Source: Bradyrhizobium sp. Arg816 (GTDB lineage: Bacteria; Pseudomonadota; Alphaproteobacteria; Rhizobiales; Xanthobacteraceae). From it: a stretch of DNA of 64,000 nucleotides. The position numbers were made by a program, and so were the translations under genes. Each line of letters starts with the position of its first letter. The first letter of the stretch is position 1. The stretch lies in assembly GCF_029989365.1 (NCBI RefSeq), contig NZ_JAPRAQ010000006.1, forward strand, positions 248,001-312,000. Direction: 5' to 3'. A model generated the notes under the pieces. That model ran no database searches and had not been told where the DNA came from. It saw only the letters and a program-made list of their open reading frames with translations. Positions 8,645 through 16,735 of the stretch are shown in pieces.

Positions 8645-9412
8645 TCAACTGATCGTCGCGCCGCCGTCGATCACCATGGTCTGGCCGGTCATGAAGTCGC
8701 CGGCCTTCGATCCCAGGAACACGGCGGCGCCGGCGATCTCGTCGGGGATGCCGATGCGGAGCAGCGGCGAGCGCGAGGTCGAGGCCTTCAAATTCTCTGG
8801 ATTGTCCCACAGTGCCTTGGCAAAATCGGTCTTGATCAGGCCGGGCGCGATGCAGTTCACGCGGATGTTGTGCTTGCCGTACTCGCAGGCGAGGTTGCGC
8901 GCGAGCTGCATGTCGGCGGCCTTGGAAATCGCGTAGGCGCCGAGGATGGTCGAGCCTTTGAGGCCGCCGATCGAGGAGACGATGATGATCGAGCCGTCCT
9001 TGCGCTCGATCATCTGCGGCACCACCATCGAGATCAGCCAGTTGTTGGCGACGATGTTGTTGTCGAGAATCTTCCTGAACTGATCGTCGGAGATGCCGGC
9101 GAGCGGACCGTAATACGGGTTCGACGCGGCGTTGCAGACCAGCACGTCGATCTTGCCGAAGGCGCGGTTGCTCTCGTCGATGAGGTTTTGCAGATTTTCC
9201 TTCGACGAGATGTTGGCGGCGATCGCAACCGCCGTGCCCTTGCCGAACTTGTCGTTGATGCCCTTCGCAACCTCATCGCAGACGTCGGCCTTGCGCGAGG
9301 AGATCACGACCTTGGCGCCGTGCTCGGCCATGCGCTCGGCGATCGCAAGCCCGATGCCGCGCGTCGATCCCGTGATGACGGCGACTTTCCCCTTCATGTC
9401 GAACAAGGTCAT
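8645..9412 (-). CDS. SDR family NAD(P)-dependent oxidoreductase
   Basis: Classical short-chain dehydrogenase of 255 residues. It has the cofactor motif TGSTRGIG, the NAA-type motif as CNAASNP, the catalytic Ser in IVSSIGG and the YAISK tetrad residues. The C-terminus MTGQTMVIDGGATIS is typical. Start MTLFDMKGK is preceded by GGAGAG. It lies 69 bp downstream of the histidine phosphatase on the same strand, so the two may form one unit. Substrate unknown. Confidence 0.9.
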   Translation of the reverse strand: MTLFDMKGKVAVITGSTRGIGLAIAERMAEHGAKVVISSRKADVCDEVAKGINDKFGKGTAVAIAANISSKENLQNLIDESNRAFGKIDVLVCNAASNPYYGPLAGISDDQFRKILDNNIVANNWLISMVVPQMIERKDGSIIIVSSIGGLKGSTILGAYAISKAADMQLARNLACEYGKHNIRVNCIAPGLIKTDFAKALWDNPENLKASTSRSPLLRIGIPDEIAGAAVFLGSKAGDFMTGQTMVIDGGATIS

Positions 9413-9481
9413 GTTTCTCTCCCAGAGTGCGTTTTGATTGGCTTGAAGCTTACGCCGCGACCGCACGAGCGGACAATGGCG

Positions 9482-10180
9482 TCAGGCGAGCTTCTTGACT
9501 TCCGGCCCCGCCAACTGATGCATCTCGGCGTGCGCGTCATCCGCGATCCACGGCTGCTGGTTGACCATCGGCAAACGCCAGACCGAGCGCTCCGGGCTCG
9601 AGAAATAATCGAGCCGCGTGATCGACACATTGTCGATGTCGAACGACAGCGCCCGCTCCACCTGGCCGTCGAGCGCGAGGCCGATCGCCGCCTTGATGGT
9701 GCCGCCATGCGCGACCGCGATCACGTCCTGCCCGGCCGCCTCGTTGTTGATCCGCTCAACGGTACGGCGCGTGCGGTTGTAGAGATCCATAAAACTTTCG
9801 CCGCCGGGCGCGGGCTCGTTGATGTCGGCGAACCAGCTCGATCCGACGGGGCGGCTCGCGACGAACTGGGCGCGGTTCATGCCCTGCCAGCGACCGAGAT
9901 TCTGTTCGGCGAGATCCGCTTCCCATTTCATCGACGCAGGCTTCGGGTAACCGGCCGCCCAGATCGCTTCCGCGGTCTGGTGGGTGCGCATCAGATTGCT
10001 CGAATACCAGACCGCCTTGCGTGGCAGCACCTTGGCAACAGCATTGAAGACGTAGGTGTCGCTGGTGTCGCAGGCGAGATCGCTCTGGCCGTAAATGTTG
10101 CCGCCATCGTTGCGCACCGGCGCGTGACGGACCCACCACCACCGTGTCGTGACCACATTGGGCTTTTCTGCGGCTGCCAT
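9482..10180 (-). CDS. Histidine phosphatase family protein
   Basis: Phosphoglycerate-mutase-like phosphatase of 232 residues. The catalytic His is in WWWVRHAPV (RHA where most members have RHG), the partner Arg in SSNLMRTHQTA, and the second catalytic His in AVAHGGTIKAAIG. EQNLGRWQGM corresponds to the catalytic acid region. Start MAAAEKPN follows AAGGG. It is divergent from the SDR gene at 10315, with a dyad between them. Likely substrate is a small phosphoester; it could be a CobC-type enzyme but nothing nearby supports cobalamin synthesis. Confidence 0.85.
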   Translation of the reverse strand: MAAAEKPNVVTTRWWWVRHAPVRNDGGNIYGQSDLACDTSDTYVFNAVAKVLPRKAVWYSSNLMRTHQTAEAIWAAGYPKPASMKWEADLAEQNLGRWQGMNRAQFVASRPVGSSWFADINEPAPGGESFMDLYNRTRRTVERINNEAAGQDVIAVAHGGTIKAAIGLALDGQVERALSFDIDNVSITRLDYFSSPERSVWRLPMVNQQPWIADDAHAEMHQLAGPEVKKLA

Positions 10181-10248
10181 CGAAACCCTTCCATCCCGTT
10201 TGATGTCGCTGTACGTCAGGTGTGAACGTGTCTCAAGACACTTTACTG

Positions 10249-10267
10249 TTTCAAATTCTGTTTGAAA
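10249..10267. promoter_or_regulatory. Inverted repeat operator candidate
   Basis: TTTCAAA and TTTGAAA separated by five bases, in the 134-bp gap between the divergent phosphatase and SDR genes, 48 bases before the SDR start. It resembles the TTCAAAC...GTTTGAA dyad near the TetR gene at 18182. Confidence 0.4.
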
Positions 10268-10314
10268 TTCCGTCGCGCGGCAAGCGTCGCGCAGCATACC
10301 AAAGGGAGAAACGC

Positions 10315-11100
10315 ATGGGCCGTCTGCAAGGCAAATCCGTCATCATCACCGGCGCCGGCAGCGGCATCGGCCGCGCCGCCGCACTCCTCTTCACCAGGGA
10401 AGGCGCCAAGCTGATAGCGGTCGACCGCACCGAGGCGGTGAAGGAGACCGTCGAGGAGGTGAAGAAGGCCGGCGGTGTCGCGGAAGCTATGATCGCGGAC
10501 GCGGGCTCCGAAAAGGACGTCATGGCCGTCATCGACAAGGCGGTGAAGACGCACGGCCGGCTCGACGTGATCTGGGCCAACGCCGGTGTCTCCGGCGGGC
10601 TCGTGCCGCTCGGCGAGCAGACCGTGGAACAGTGGCAGGAGGTCTTGCGCATCAACCTGATCGGCCCGTTCCTCGCGGTGAAACATGCGATGCCGCACAT
10701 GGTGAAGCAGCAGTCCGGCGCGATCGTGCTCACGGCGTCCGTCGCGGGCCTCAAGGCCGGCGCCAGCGGACATCCTTATGCGGCGAGCAAGGCCGGCGTG
10801 ATCAGCCTGGTCCAGACCACGGCGTATTCGCTGACCGGCACCGGCGTGCGCATCAACGCGGTGTGTCCGGGCCTGATCGAGACCGGCATGACCAAACCGA
10901 TCTTCGACCGCGCCAAGGAGCGCGGCACCCAGGACAAGATCGGCCAGCTCAATCCGCTGAAGCGCCCCGGCCAGCCGCACGAGCTCGCGGCGATGGGGCT
11001 GTTCCTGGCCAGCGACGAGGCGTCGTATGTGAACGGCCAGGCGTTCCCGGTGGACGGTGGTTTGACGGCGTCGATGCCGTATACGGGCAAGCCGGTCTGA
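10315..11100 (+). CDS. SDR family NAD(P)-dependent oxidoreductase
   Basis: Short-chain dehydrogenase of 261 residues with TGAGSGIG (cofactor), WANAGVSGG, the serine in VLTASVAGL and the catalytic YAASK. The C-terminus NGQAFPVDGGLTAS fits the family. Start chosen at ATG 10315 behind AAAGGGAGAA; an upstream in-frame start at 10222 would give an unrelated N-terminus. Divergent from the histidine phosphatase. Substrate unknown. Confidence 0.9.
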   Translation: MGRLQGKSVIITGAGSGIGRAAALLFTREGAKLIAVDRTEAVKETVEEVKKAGGVAEAMIADAGSEKDVMAVIDKAVKTHGRLDVIWANAGVSGGLVPLGEQTVEQWQEVLRINLIGPFLAVKHAMPHMVKQQSGAIVLTASVAGLKAGASGHPYAASKAGVISLVQTTAYSLTGTGVRINAVCPGLIETGMTKPIFDRAKERGTQDKIGQLNPLKRPGQPHELAAMGLFLASDEASYVNGQAFPVDGGLTASMPYTGKPV

Positions 11101-11114
11101 CATCCGCGCTCTCT

Positions 11115-11253
11115 CGCGTCCCGGACGCGCTGCAATGCCTCTTGGCGTTGCTGCGCAGCGCCGGGACCCAGCAGACCGCGCACTCGCTGATACATGGGCC
11201 CCGGCTCTGCAGCGCATCACTTCGTGCTGCGATGCGTCCGGGGCACGAGACCG
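11115..11253. repeat. Imperfect palindromic repeat, rRNA-free intergenic type
   Basis: CCCGGACGCGCTGCA near the left end is matched in inverse by TGCTGCGATGCGTCCGGGG near the right end, with an internal GGGCCCCGG. Such CCGGACGCG elements are common between bradyrhizobial genes. It follows the SDR gene and may act as its transcript end. Confidence 0.6.
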
Positions 11254-11329
11254 TTGTTGAATGGCTGACATGGGCTTGCATCCTCGCGGCGCGTTTCGCC
11301 CGAGCTTTGCTTCGTCGCCTCACCCCCTC

Positions 11330-11800
11330 ATGAAAGAGGGCGCAGGGAAGACCGGGAGACGGTTGGCTCCCATGGACCGCCATGCCAAGAGCAGATTGCG
11401 CTACAATGCACAGCGGGTAACAGGGCAACCGGAGCATCCCGGCCTTCCCTGCGCAGTGGTTGGAACGGCTTATGTCGCGCTCTCCCCGGGGAGCGATGCA
11501 CTATTGCCCCCGTCGCCTCGCGGATGACTGATGTGCGCGCCCGGTCGGGCAGCCCACATCACCGCAAGACTTGACGCACAGACCCCGGACGTCAGGACGA
11601 CACGATTTGGCCGTACGCGAGCTACACCGGTCGTGCGTGCGACGTCATCGCTCACGGCTCTCCGCCCTGCAATCACCTTCGCACCGATGTGGCCCACGTC
11701 CACCGCCGCCCGGCCCGCGTTCGTGACGATCGCGATACGCCCCTCTTCCTTGGGCCGGGTTGCGCGCAATATCCGCCAACTCCGAATTTCGGTAAAGTAG
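11330..11800 (+). pseudogene. Repetitive bradyrhizobial frame split by a TGA
   Basis: Two collinear segments in the same frame, one from about 11330 (product GAGKTGRRLAPMDRHAK...) to 11524 and the other from 11531 to 11797, are separated only by TGA at 11525-11527 and one leucine codon. The second segment contains STAARPAFVTIAIRPS. I recall very similar hypothetical proteins annotated in many copies in Bradyrhizobium genomes, so this is best treated as a dispersed repeat, not a gene. Nothing suggests it is translated. Confidence 0.55.
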
Positions 11801-11884
11801 AATATTTTTGCGGGTGCCGATTGACCGATAGTTTTGGGTGTTTTGCCCGACGGGCAACGCAAGGTGTTGTAGCCCAGAGATCTT

Positions 11885-11972
11885 GTAGCCCGGATGGAGC
11901 GAAGCGTAATCCGGGGTTTGCGCCCCCGGACACAGCGGCCCCGGATTTCGCTTCGCTCCATCCGGGCTACGA
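11885..11972. repeat. Long inverted repeat (GTAGCCCGGATGGAGCGAAGC family)
   Basis: 21-bp arms, perfectly complementary, begin GTAGCCCGGATGG and end CCATCCGGGCTAC, around a spacer with GGGGTTTGCGCCCCC. A degenerate relative lies at 14621-14693. It sits just after the end of the DUF1772 gene and could serve as its terminator on the minus strand. Confidence 0.8.
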
Positions 11973-11984
11973 AGCCGATTTGGC

Positions 11985-12467
11985 CTACGAAGCAAGCGCA
12001 GCAACAAAGAGCGCACACCCCACCACCGACGCAACCGTCCGCACGTGGTTCCAGAACGTCCAGTCCTTCAGATACGCCGCCCACACCGCGCCTGCCTCCG
12101 GCGCAGACGGCTGCAACGCGGCGAGCGCGTTGTTCATCGGGACGTTGAACACCATCGTCACCACGAACATGCCGATGACGTAGAGGCCGCCGCCGGCGAT
12201 CATGCTCACTGCCCCCGGCTCGCTGACGCGCAACGTCCCCATCACCACCAGCGCCGCACCTGCTACCGTCGTGCCGAGAAACAGCGGCATGAACAGCGAG
12301 CGCACGATGTCGACATTGATCGCGTTCATCACGGCGATGCCGGCCGCCTGGTCGAGCCGGCCGAGCGCGGCCATGATGAAGGTCGAGAAGGTGAAATAGA
12401 TTCCGGCCATGAGGCCGCAGCCGATCGCCGAAAACCAGAGCAGTCCGGTCGTGAAACCCTGCCGCAT
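11985..12467 (-). CDS. DUF1772 (anthrone oxygenase-like) membrane protein
   Basis: 160-residue protein with four predicted membrane segments (about residues 8-30, 55-78, 88-110 and 140-160). The N-terminal GLMAGIYFTFSTFIMAALGRL and the later MVFNVPMNNAL are DUF1772 signatures. Members occur next to TetR regulators, as here, where a divergent TetR gene lies 80 bp away. The molecular role of bacterial members is not established. Confidence 0.85.
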   Translation of the reverse strand: MRQGFTTGLLWFSAIGCGLMAGIYFTFSTFIMAALGRLDQAAGIAVMNAINVDIVRSLFMPLFLGTTVAGAALVVMGTLRVSEPGAVSMIAGGGLYVIGMFVVTMVFNVPMNNALAALQPSAPEAGAVWAAYLKDWTFWNHVRTVASVVGCALFVAALAS

Positions 12468-12497
12468 GCCGCAGCTCCCTCAAATACGATAACCTCT

Positions 12498-12514
12498 CGC
12501 ATTTGATAAATGCG
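12498..12514. promoter_or_regulatory. 17-bp perfect palindrome, likely TetR operator
   Basis: CGCATTT-GAT-AAATGCG lies in the 79-bp gap between the divergent DUF1772 and TetR genes, 33 bases before the TetR ATG. Further GATAA boxes flank it (12488-12492 and 12514-12518). The likely ligand-controlled repressor is the adjacent TetR protein. Confidence 0.65.
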
Positions 12515-12546
12515 ATAAACTCTCTTATTTATAACGTCAAGCGCGG

Positions 12547-13212
12547 ATGGCGGGAATCGGGATGCCGGAACGGAAAAACAGGACGGACAAGACGACGCAC
12601 GCGGCCGCGCGACGCACGCCGCTGGTGCCGACGCAGGAGCGAAGCCGGGAACGCTTCGACCGCATCCTGACGGCCGCGGCCGAGATCCTCACCGAGAAAG
12701 GCAGCGACGCGTTCCGGATGAGCGACATCGTCGAGCGCACCGGCATCGCCTTCGGCTCGCTCTATCAATATTTTCCGGACAAGAGCACGGTGATCGGGAC
12801 GCTCGCCGAGCGCTGCAATGTCATCGGCCGCGAATGCGTCCAGCGCGACCTCGCCGAGATGAAGAAGCTATCCGACCTGCATGCTGCGCTGTGCCGCATC
12901 ACCGACGGCTATGACCAGATGTTCCGCGAGCATCCCGTGATGCATCACATCTGGCAAGCCACGCAGGCCGACCGAAGCCTGCAGAAGATCGACGAGGAGG
13001 ATGTGGCCTTTCTCGCCGGCCTCCTGCGCGAGGCACTCAAGCGTGTCGCGCCGAAACAGCCCGCGGCCGCCCTCACCTCCTTTTCGCAACTGGCGATGAT
13101 CCAGATCGCAGCCGCGGTTCGTCACGTCATCGCCTTGCCGCCGGCGGAGGCGCGGCGTACGCTCGACCTGTTCAAGCGAATGCTGCCGAAAGATCTCTCC
13201 GCGCTCGGCTGA
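12547..13212 (+). CDS. TetR/AcrR family transcriptional regulator
   Basis: 221 residues. The N-terminal DNA-binding domain (about residues 30-80) has RILTAAAEILTEKGSDAFRMSDIVERTGIAFGSLYQYF, the classical TetR helix-turn-helix. The ligand-binding domain ends in the C-terminal FKRMLPKDLSALG. A second ATG five codons downstream (MPERKNRTDK) is an equally good start. Divergent from the DUF1772 gene, which is its probable target. Confidence 0.93.
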   Translation: MAGIGMPERKNRTDKTTHAAARRTPLVPTQERSRERFDRILTAAAEILTEKGSDAFRMSDIVERTGIAFGSLYQYFPDKSTVIGTLAERCNVIGRECVQRDLAEMKKLSDLHAALCRITDGYDQMFREHPVMHHIWQATQADRSLQKIDEEDVAFLAGLLREALKRVAPKQPAAALTSFSQLAMIQIAAAVRHVIALPPAEARRTLDLFKRMLPKDLSALG

Positions 13213-13305
13213 GGTTCGGCGAAAGCACCCTTGGCGATCGCGATTTGCCCGAACCGCCACTCCGTTGGTATGTTTCGTGCAAGCGACGAAGCCATCCTCC
13301 ATCTC

Positions 13306-14505
13306 ATGAACGAGACAATGCCCAACCCGATTTTCCCGAGTTCACGACCCGATCGCATTCGCAACCTCCTCGCCGACCTCGTCGGCTTCGATACCGTCAG
13401 CGACCGCACCAATCTGCCCTTGATCGCCCATATCGAGAGCTATCTCGCTTTCCTCGGCGTCAAGGGTGAGCGCATCACCGACGAGACCGGGCAGAAGGCC
13501 TCGCTCTGGGTCACGATCGGACCGGAGGACCGGCCAGGCCTCGTGCTATCGGGACACACCGACGTCGTGCCAGTCGTGGGCCAGGACTGGAGCCACGACC
13601 CGTTCAAGCTGGTCGAGCGCGACGGCAAGCTCTACGGCCGCGGCACCACCGATATGAAGGGTTTTGTCGCGGTGTGCCTCGCCATGGTGCCGGAGATGCT
13701 GGAGGCGAAGCTGACGACGCCGATCCATCTCGCCATCTCCTATGACGAGGAGATCGGCTGCGTCGGCGTGCGGCCGATGTTGCGCGAGGTCGCGAAGAAA
13801 CGGATAAAACCGCTCGGCGCCTTCATCGGCGAGCCGACCGAGATGAAGGTCATCATCGGCCATAAGGGCAAGCACGGCGTGCGCGCGACGTTCAGGGGGC
13901 TCGCCCGCCACTCCTCGATCGCGCCCGACGGCGTCAACGCGATCGAATACGCGGCCGAGCTGATCACCGAAATCCGCCGCCGTGCCGTGAAGCTTGCGGC
14001 CGCGCGATCAAGCGACAGCCTCTACGACGTTCCGCATTCGACGCTGCTCACCAGCATCGTGCATGGCGGCGCCGCGCTGAACATCGTGCCTGACACCTGC
14101 ACGGTGGATTTCGAATGTCGCGGCATCGGCATCACCGAGTCCAGGGAGGTGACCGATGCGATCGTCGCCTGGGCCAAGGCCGAGATCGAGCCCGCGATGA
14201 AGGCGAGGCACCCGGAGTGCGGCATCGATTTCGAGGAGATCCTCGATTATCCCGCGCTCGACACCGACGCCGATGCCGCGATCGTCACGCTCGCCAAGAG
14301 CCTTGCGGGTCGCAACGACCACGCCAAGGTCGCTTTCGGCACCGAGGCGAGCCTTTTCGCCAGCATGGCCGACATCCCCTCGGTCGTGATCGGGCCCGGC
14401 GCGATCGCGCAGGCACACACGCCGGATGAGTTCGTGGAGATGGCGGAGCTGGAGAAGTGCGCGGGGTTTGTCGAAAGGCTGATCGCGCATTGCGCGAAGG
14501 GGTAA
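13306..14505 (+). CDS. argE: Acetylornithine deacetylase (M20 family)
   Basis: Zinc amidohydrolase releasing ornithine from N-acetylornithine. Metal ligands are visible in LSGHTDVVPVVG (His), GTTDMKGFVA (Asp) and SYDEEIGCVG (catalytic Glu-Glu), with IGEPTEMKVIIGHKG following. About 399 residues from the chosen ATG. In-frame ATGs at 13270 and 13318 are alternatives; none has a strong ribosome-binding site. Most alphaproteobacteria use ArgJ, so a catabolic or related N-acyl amino acid role is possible. Confidence 0.85.
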   Translation: MNETMPNPIFPSSRPDRIRNLLADLVGFDTVSDRTNLPLIAHIESYLAFLGVKGERITDETGQKASLWVTIGPEDRPGLVLSGHTDVVPVVGQDWSHDPFKLVERDGKLYGRGTTDMKGFVAVCLAMVPEMLEAKLTTPIHLAISYDEEIGCVGVRPMLREVAKKRIKPLGAFIGEPTEMKVIIGHKGKHGVRATFRGLARHSSIAPDGVNAIEYAAELITEIRRRAVKLAAARSSDSLYDVPHSTLLTSIVHGGAALNIVPDTCTVDFECRGIGITESREVTDAIVAWAKAEIEPAMKARHPECGIDFEEILDYPALDTDADAAIVTLAKSLAGRNDHAKVAFGTEASLFASMADIPSVVIGPGAIAQAHTPDEFVEMAELEKCAGFVERLIAHCAKG

Positions 14506-14515
14506 GGCTTCTCCT

Positions 14516-14603
14516 CGTCGTTGCGAGCGAAGCGAAGCAATCCAGAATCGTTCCGCCGGGGCGGTCTGGATTGCTTCGTCGCAAGAGCTCCTCGCAATGA
14601 CGG
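14516..14603. repeat. Palindromic repeat (GAAGCAATCCAGA family)
   Basis: GCGAAGCAATCCAGA and TCTGGATTGCTTCGTCGC form long arms around a GC-rich loop, with CGTTGCGAG and CTCGCAATGACG at the outer ends. This is a very common bradyrhizobial intergenic repeat. It follows the argE stop directly. Confidence 0.8.
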
Positions 14604-14620
14604 GAGTGCGTGGGAGCAGT

Positions 14621-14693
14621 GCGTAACCCGCATGAGCGAAGCGACTGGCGGGACCACCTGCCCCGGATATCGCTTCGCTCATCCGGGCTACGG
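14621..14693. repeat. Degenerate inverted repeat (GTAGCCCGGATGAGCGAAGC family)
   Basis: GTAACCCGCATGAGCGAAGC at the left is the imperfect complement of GCTTCGCTCATCCGGGCTAC at the right. Same family as 11885-11972 but with substitutions in one arm. Between convergent argE and the LysE gene. Confidence 0.7.
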
Positions 14694-14707
14694 GAGCTCA
14701 CCGCGCC

Positions 14708-15334
14708 TCATCGCTCCTGCAAGGCCAGCCGCACACCAACGGCGCAATAGATGGTCCCGACCACTTTGCCCTGCCACTTCACGACGGCTGGATGGCGGCG
14801 CAGCAGGGTGCCGAGGCGACCGGCCCCGACGGCGAATACCACGGTGCTGAGCAGGCCAAGCAGCACGAAGACGATGCCGAGGATCGCAAGCTGAAGTGCG
14901 ATCGAACCGTGCTCCGGCCTCACGAATTGCGGCAGGAAGGCGAGAAAGAACAGCGCGGTCTTGGGATTGAGCACTTCGGTCAATACGGCCTGCCGGAAAG
15001 CGCGACCCGCGCCGATCGCGGGCGCGCCGCCGTTCAGCTCGATCGGCGCCTTGTCGAGCATCGCGCGAATGCCGAGATAGATCAGGAACGCTGCACCCGC
15101 ATATTTGACGATGCTGAACAGCAGCGCAGAGGTCGCGATGATCGCCGAGAGGCCAACGATCGCCATCGAAGTGTGGATCAAGTCACCGGCCGCAATCCCA
15201 GCGCCGGTCGCGATGCCGACCTTCGTTCCCGAGCTGACGGCCCGTGCCATGGTGAGCAGCGTCGCGGGGCCCGGAATGAAGACAAAACCGAGCACGATGA
15301 GGATATAGGCGATGAGGGTGGCGTGATCGATCAT
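14708..15334 (-). CDS. LysE family amino-acid/homoserine-lactone exporter
   Basis: 208-residue inner-membrane protein with about six hydrophobic segments. The N-terminal FVFIPGPATLLTMARAVSSGTKVGIATGAGIAAGD and the later EVLNPKTALFFLAFLPQFV are diagnostic for the RhtB/LysE family. The substrate is probably an amino acid or derivative. It is convergent with argE and separated from it by two repeats. Confidence 0.92.
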   Translation of the reverse strand: MIDHATLIAYILIVLGFVFIPGPATLLTMARAVSSGTKVGIATGAGIAAGDLIHTSMAIVGLSAIIATSALLFSIVKYAGAAFLIYLGIRAMLDKAPIELNGGAPAIGAGRAFRQAVLTEVLNPKTALFFLAFLPQFVRPEHGSIALQLAILGIVFVLLGLLSTVVFAVGAGRLGTLLRRHPAVVKWQGKVVGTIYCAVGVRLALQER

Positions 15335-15374
15335 GTGGCGGGCTCTTTTCGCGCTAGGGTCAGTCCAACATCGC

Positions 15375-15475
15375 TGTCATGCCCCGCGAAGGCGGGGCAT
15401 CCAGTACGCCGCGGCTTCTCCGTATCATCGCACTGCCTCTGGAATACTGGATTGCCCGCTTTCGCGGGCAATGAC
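15375..15475. repeat. Composite palindromic repeat (copy 2)
   Basis: Same design as 8489-8602: a GCCCCGC/GCGGGGC hairpin, inverted TCCAGTA and TACTGGA, a GCCCGCTTTCGCGGGC hairpin and terminal TGTCAT/ATGAC. Confidence 0.8.
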
Positions 15476-15508
15476 GCGGAGTGTGTGCGAGCAGCGAGGA
15501 CCACAACG

Positions 15509-15536
15509 AAAAAGGGCGCGGCCATCGGCCGCGCCT
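15509..15536 (-). terminator. Intrinsic terminator of the kinase gene
   Basis: On the minus strand a 9-bp GGCGCGGCC/GGCCGCGCC stem with a three-base loop is followed by CTTTTTCG, ten bases past the stop codon of the phosphotransferase gene. Confidence 0.8.
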
Positions 15537-15545
15537 TCGTCGTCC

Positions 15546-16604
15546 CTAAACCGCGCCCGCCTTCTGCGCGTATTCCCATGACGCCTTCGACAGCGGCACG
15601 GTGCGCTTGGCTGACTCCAGCGCCTTGGCATTGGCGGCGGTGCCGTCGCGGACGCGGCCGGCGATGCCTTGGGTGATGCCGGCGAGGCGGAACAGGTTGT
15701 AGGCAAAATACCAGTTGAGATCGGGCACCGTCATCTTGGTGACGTTGCAATAGATCTGCGCGGCCTCGTCGACGCTCGGGATGTTGAGCGCCTCGAGGTC
15801 GGCGCCCTCCAGGCCCGGCATGATCCACTGCATCAGGAGATAGGTGAAGTCGGCCATGGGATCGCCGAGCGTCGACAGCTCCCAATCGAGCACGGCCTGC
15901 ACGCGTGGTTCCGTCGCGTGGAAAATCATGTTGTCGAGGCGATAGTCGCCGTGGACGATCGAGACGCGCGCCTGCTCCGGCACGGTTTTGGGCAGCCATT
16001 CGGCGACCTTCTCGAACTCCGGAATGTGCTGGGTCTCGGACGCCCGATACTGCTTGGTCCAGCGGTCGATCTGACGCGCGAAATAATTGCCGGGCTTGCC
16101 GAACTCGCCGAGGCCGATCGCGACGGGATCGAACATGTGGAGTTTTGCCAGCGTTTCGATTTTGCTGGTGAAGATTTTTCGGCGATCTTCCGGCGTCTGG
16201 CTCGGCAGCGTCGGATCCCAGAACACCCGGCCGTCCTCCATCGACATGATGTAGAAGGCGGCGCCGATGATGCTGTCGTCCTGGCACAGCGCATAAGCCC
16301 GCGCGACCGGAAAACCCTGCTTTCCGAGGGCTGCGATGACGCGATATTCGCGATCGACCGCGTGCGCCGACGGCAGCAATTTGCCGAACGGCTTGCGACG
16401 CATCACGTAAGAGCGGTTCGGCGTGTTGAGCCGGTAGGTCGGATTGGACTGGCCGCCCTTGAACTGGAGGACGACCAGCGGGCCTTCATAGCCTTCGACG
16501 TTGTCGCGCATCCAGGCCTCGAGCCGCATCTCGTCGAAGCGATGACGCTCCTCGACCGGCTTGGTGCCCGAGAACTCTTCGTCTTTCCTGACGCCGTCAG
16601 CCAC
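15546..16604 (-). CDS. Aminoglycoside-phosphotransferase-like kinase (ACAD10/11 kinase-domain type)
   Basis: 352 residues with the protein-kinase-like APH fold: FKGGQSNPTYRL near the N-terminus (nucleotide loop), catalytic HGDYRLDNMIFH and metal-binding VLDWELSTLGDPMAD. The GTG start at 16604 follows GAGGGAG. The next gene upstream on the same strand is an acyl-CoA dehydrogenase; in animals the same two domains are fused in ACAD10 and ACAD11, where the kinase phosphorylates 4-hydroxyacyl-CoA. A role in hydroxy-fatty-acid catabolism rather than drug resistance is inferred. Confidence 0.88.
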   Translation of the reverse strand: MADGVRKDEEFSGTKPVEERHRFDEMRLEAWMRDNVEGYEGPLVVLQFKGGQSNPTYRLNTPNRSYVMRRKPFGKLLPSAHAVDREYRVIAALGKQGFPVARAYALCQDDSIIGAAFYIMSMEDGRVFWDPTLPSQTPEDRRKIFTSKIETLAKLHMFDPVAIGLGEFGKPGNYFARQIDRWTKQYRASETQHIPEFEKVAEWLPKTVPEQARVSIVHGDYRLDNMIFHATEPRVQAVLDWELSTLGDPMADFTYLLMQWIMPGLEGADLEALNIPSVDEAAQIYCNVTKMTVPDLNWYFAYNLFRLAGITQGIAGRVRDGTAANAKALESAKRTVPLSKASWEYAQKAGAV

Positions 16605-16735
16605 GATGACGCTCCCTCTTCAGTCCGAACATGATCCTAATCGGTAACCGCTGACGCACTTGCGTCAAGCGGTCACCGAATGCGGATCAGCCCTGTCGTC
16701 TTTTTCAAGTCGGGAGCGCCGCAGGGCTCTCCCTC

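Noticed and set aside
8615..10225. 536-codon plus-strand frame across the SDR and histidine phosphatase genes
   Set aside because: Mirror of two genes with clear motifs; no ribosome-binding site and no protein-like pattern.
15546..16604. Aminoglycoside resistance gene
   Set aside because: The APH fold is present, but its partner acyl-CoA dehydrogenase and overall sequence place it with ACAD10/11-type kinases.
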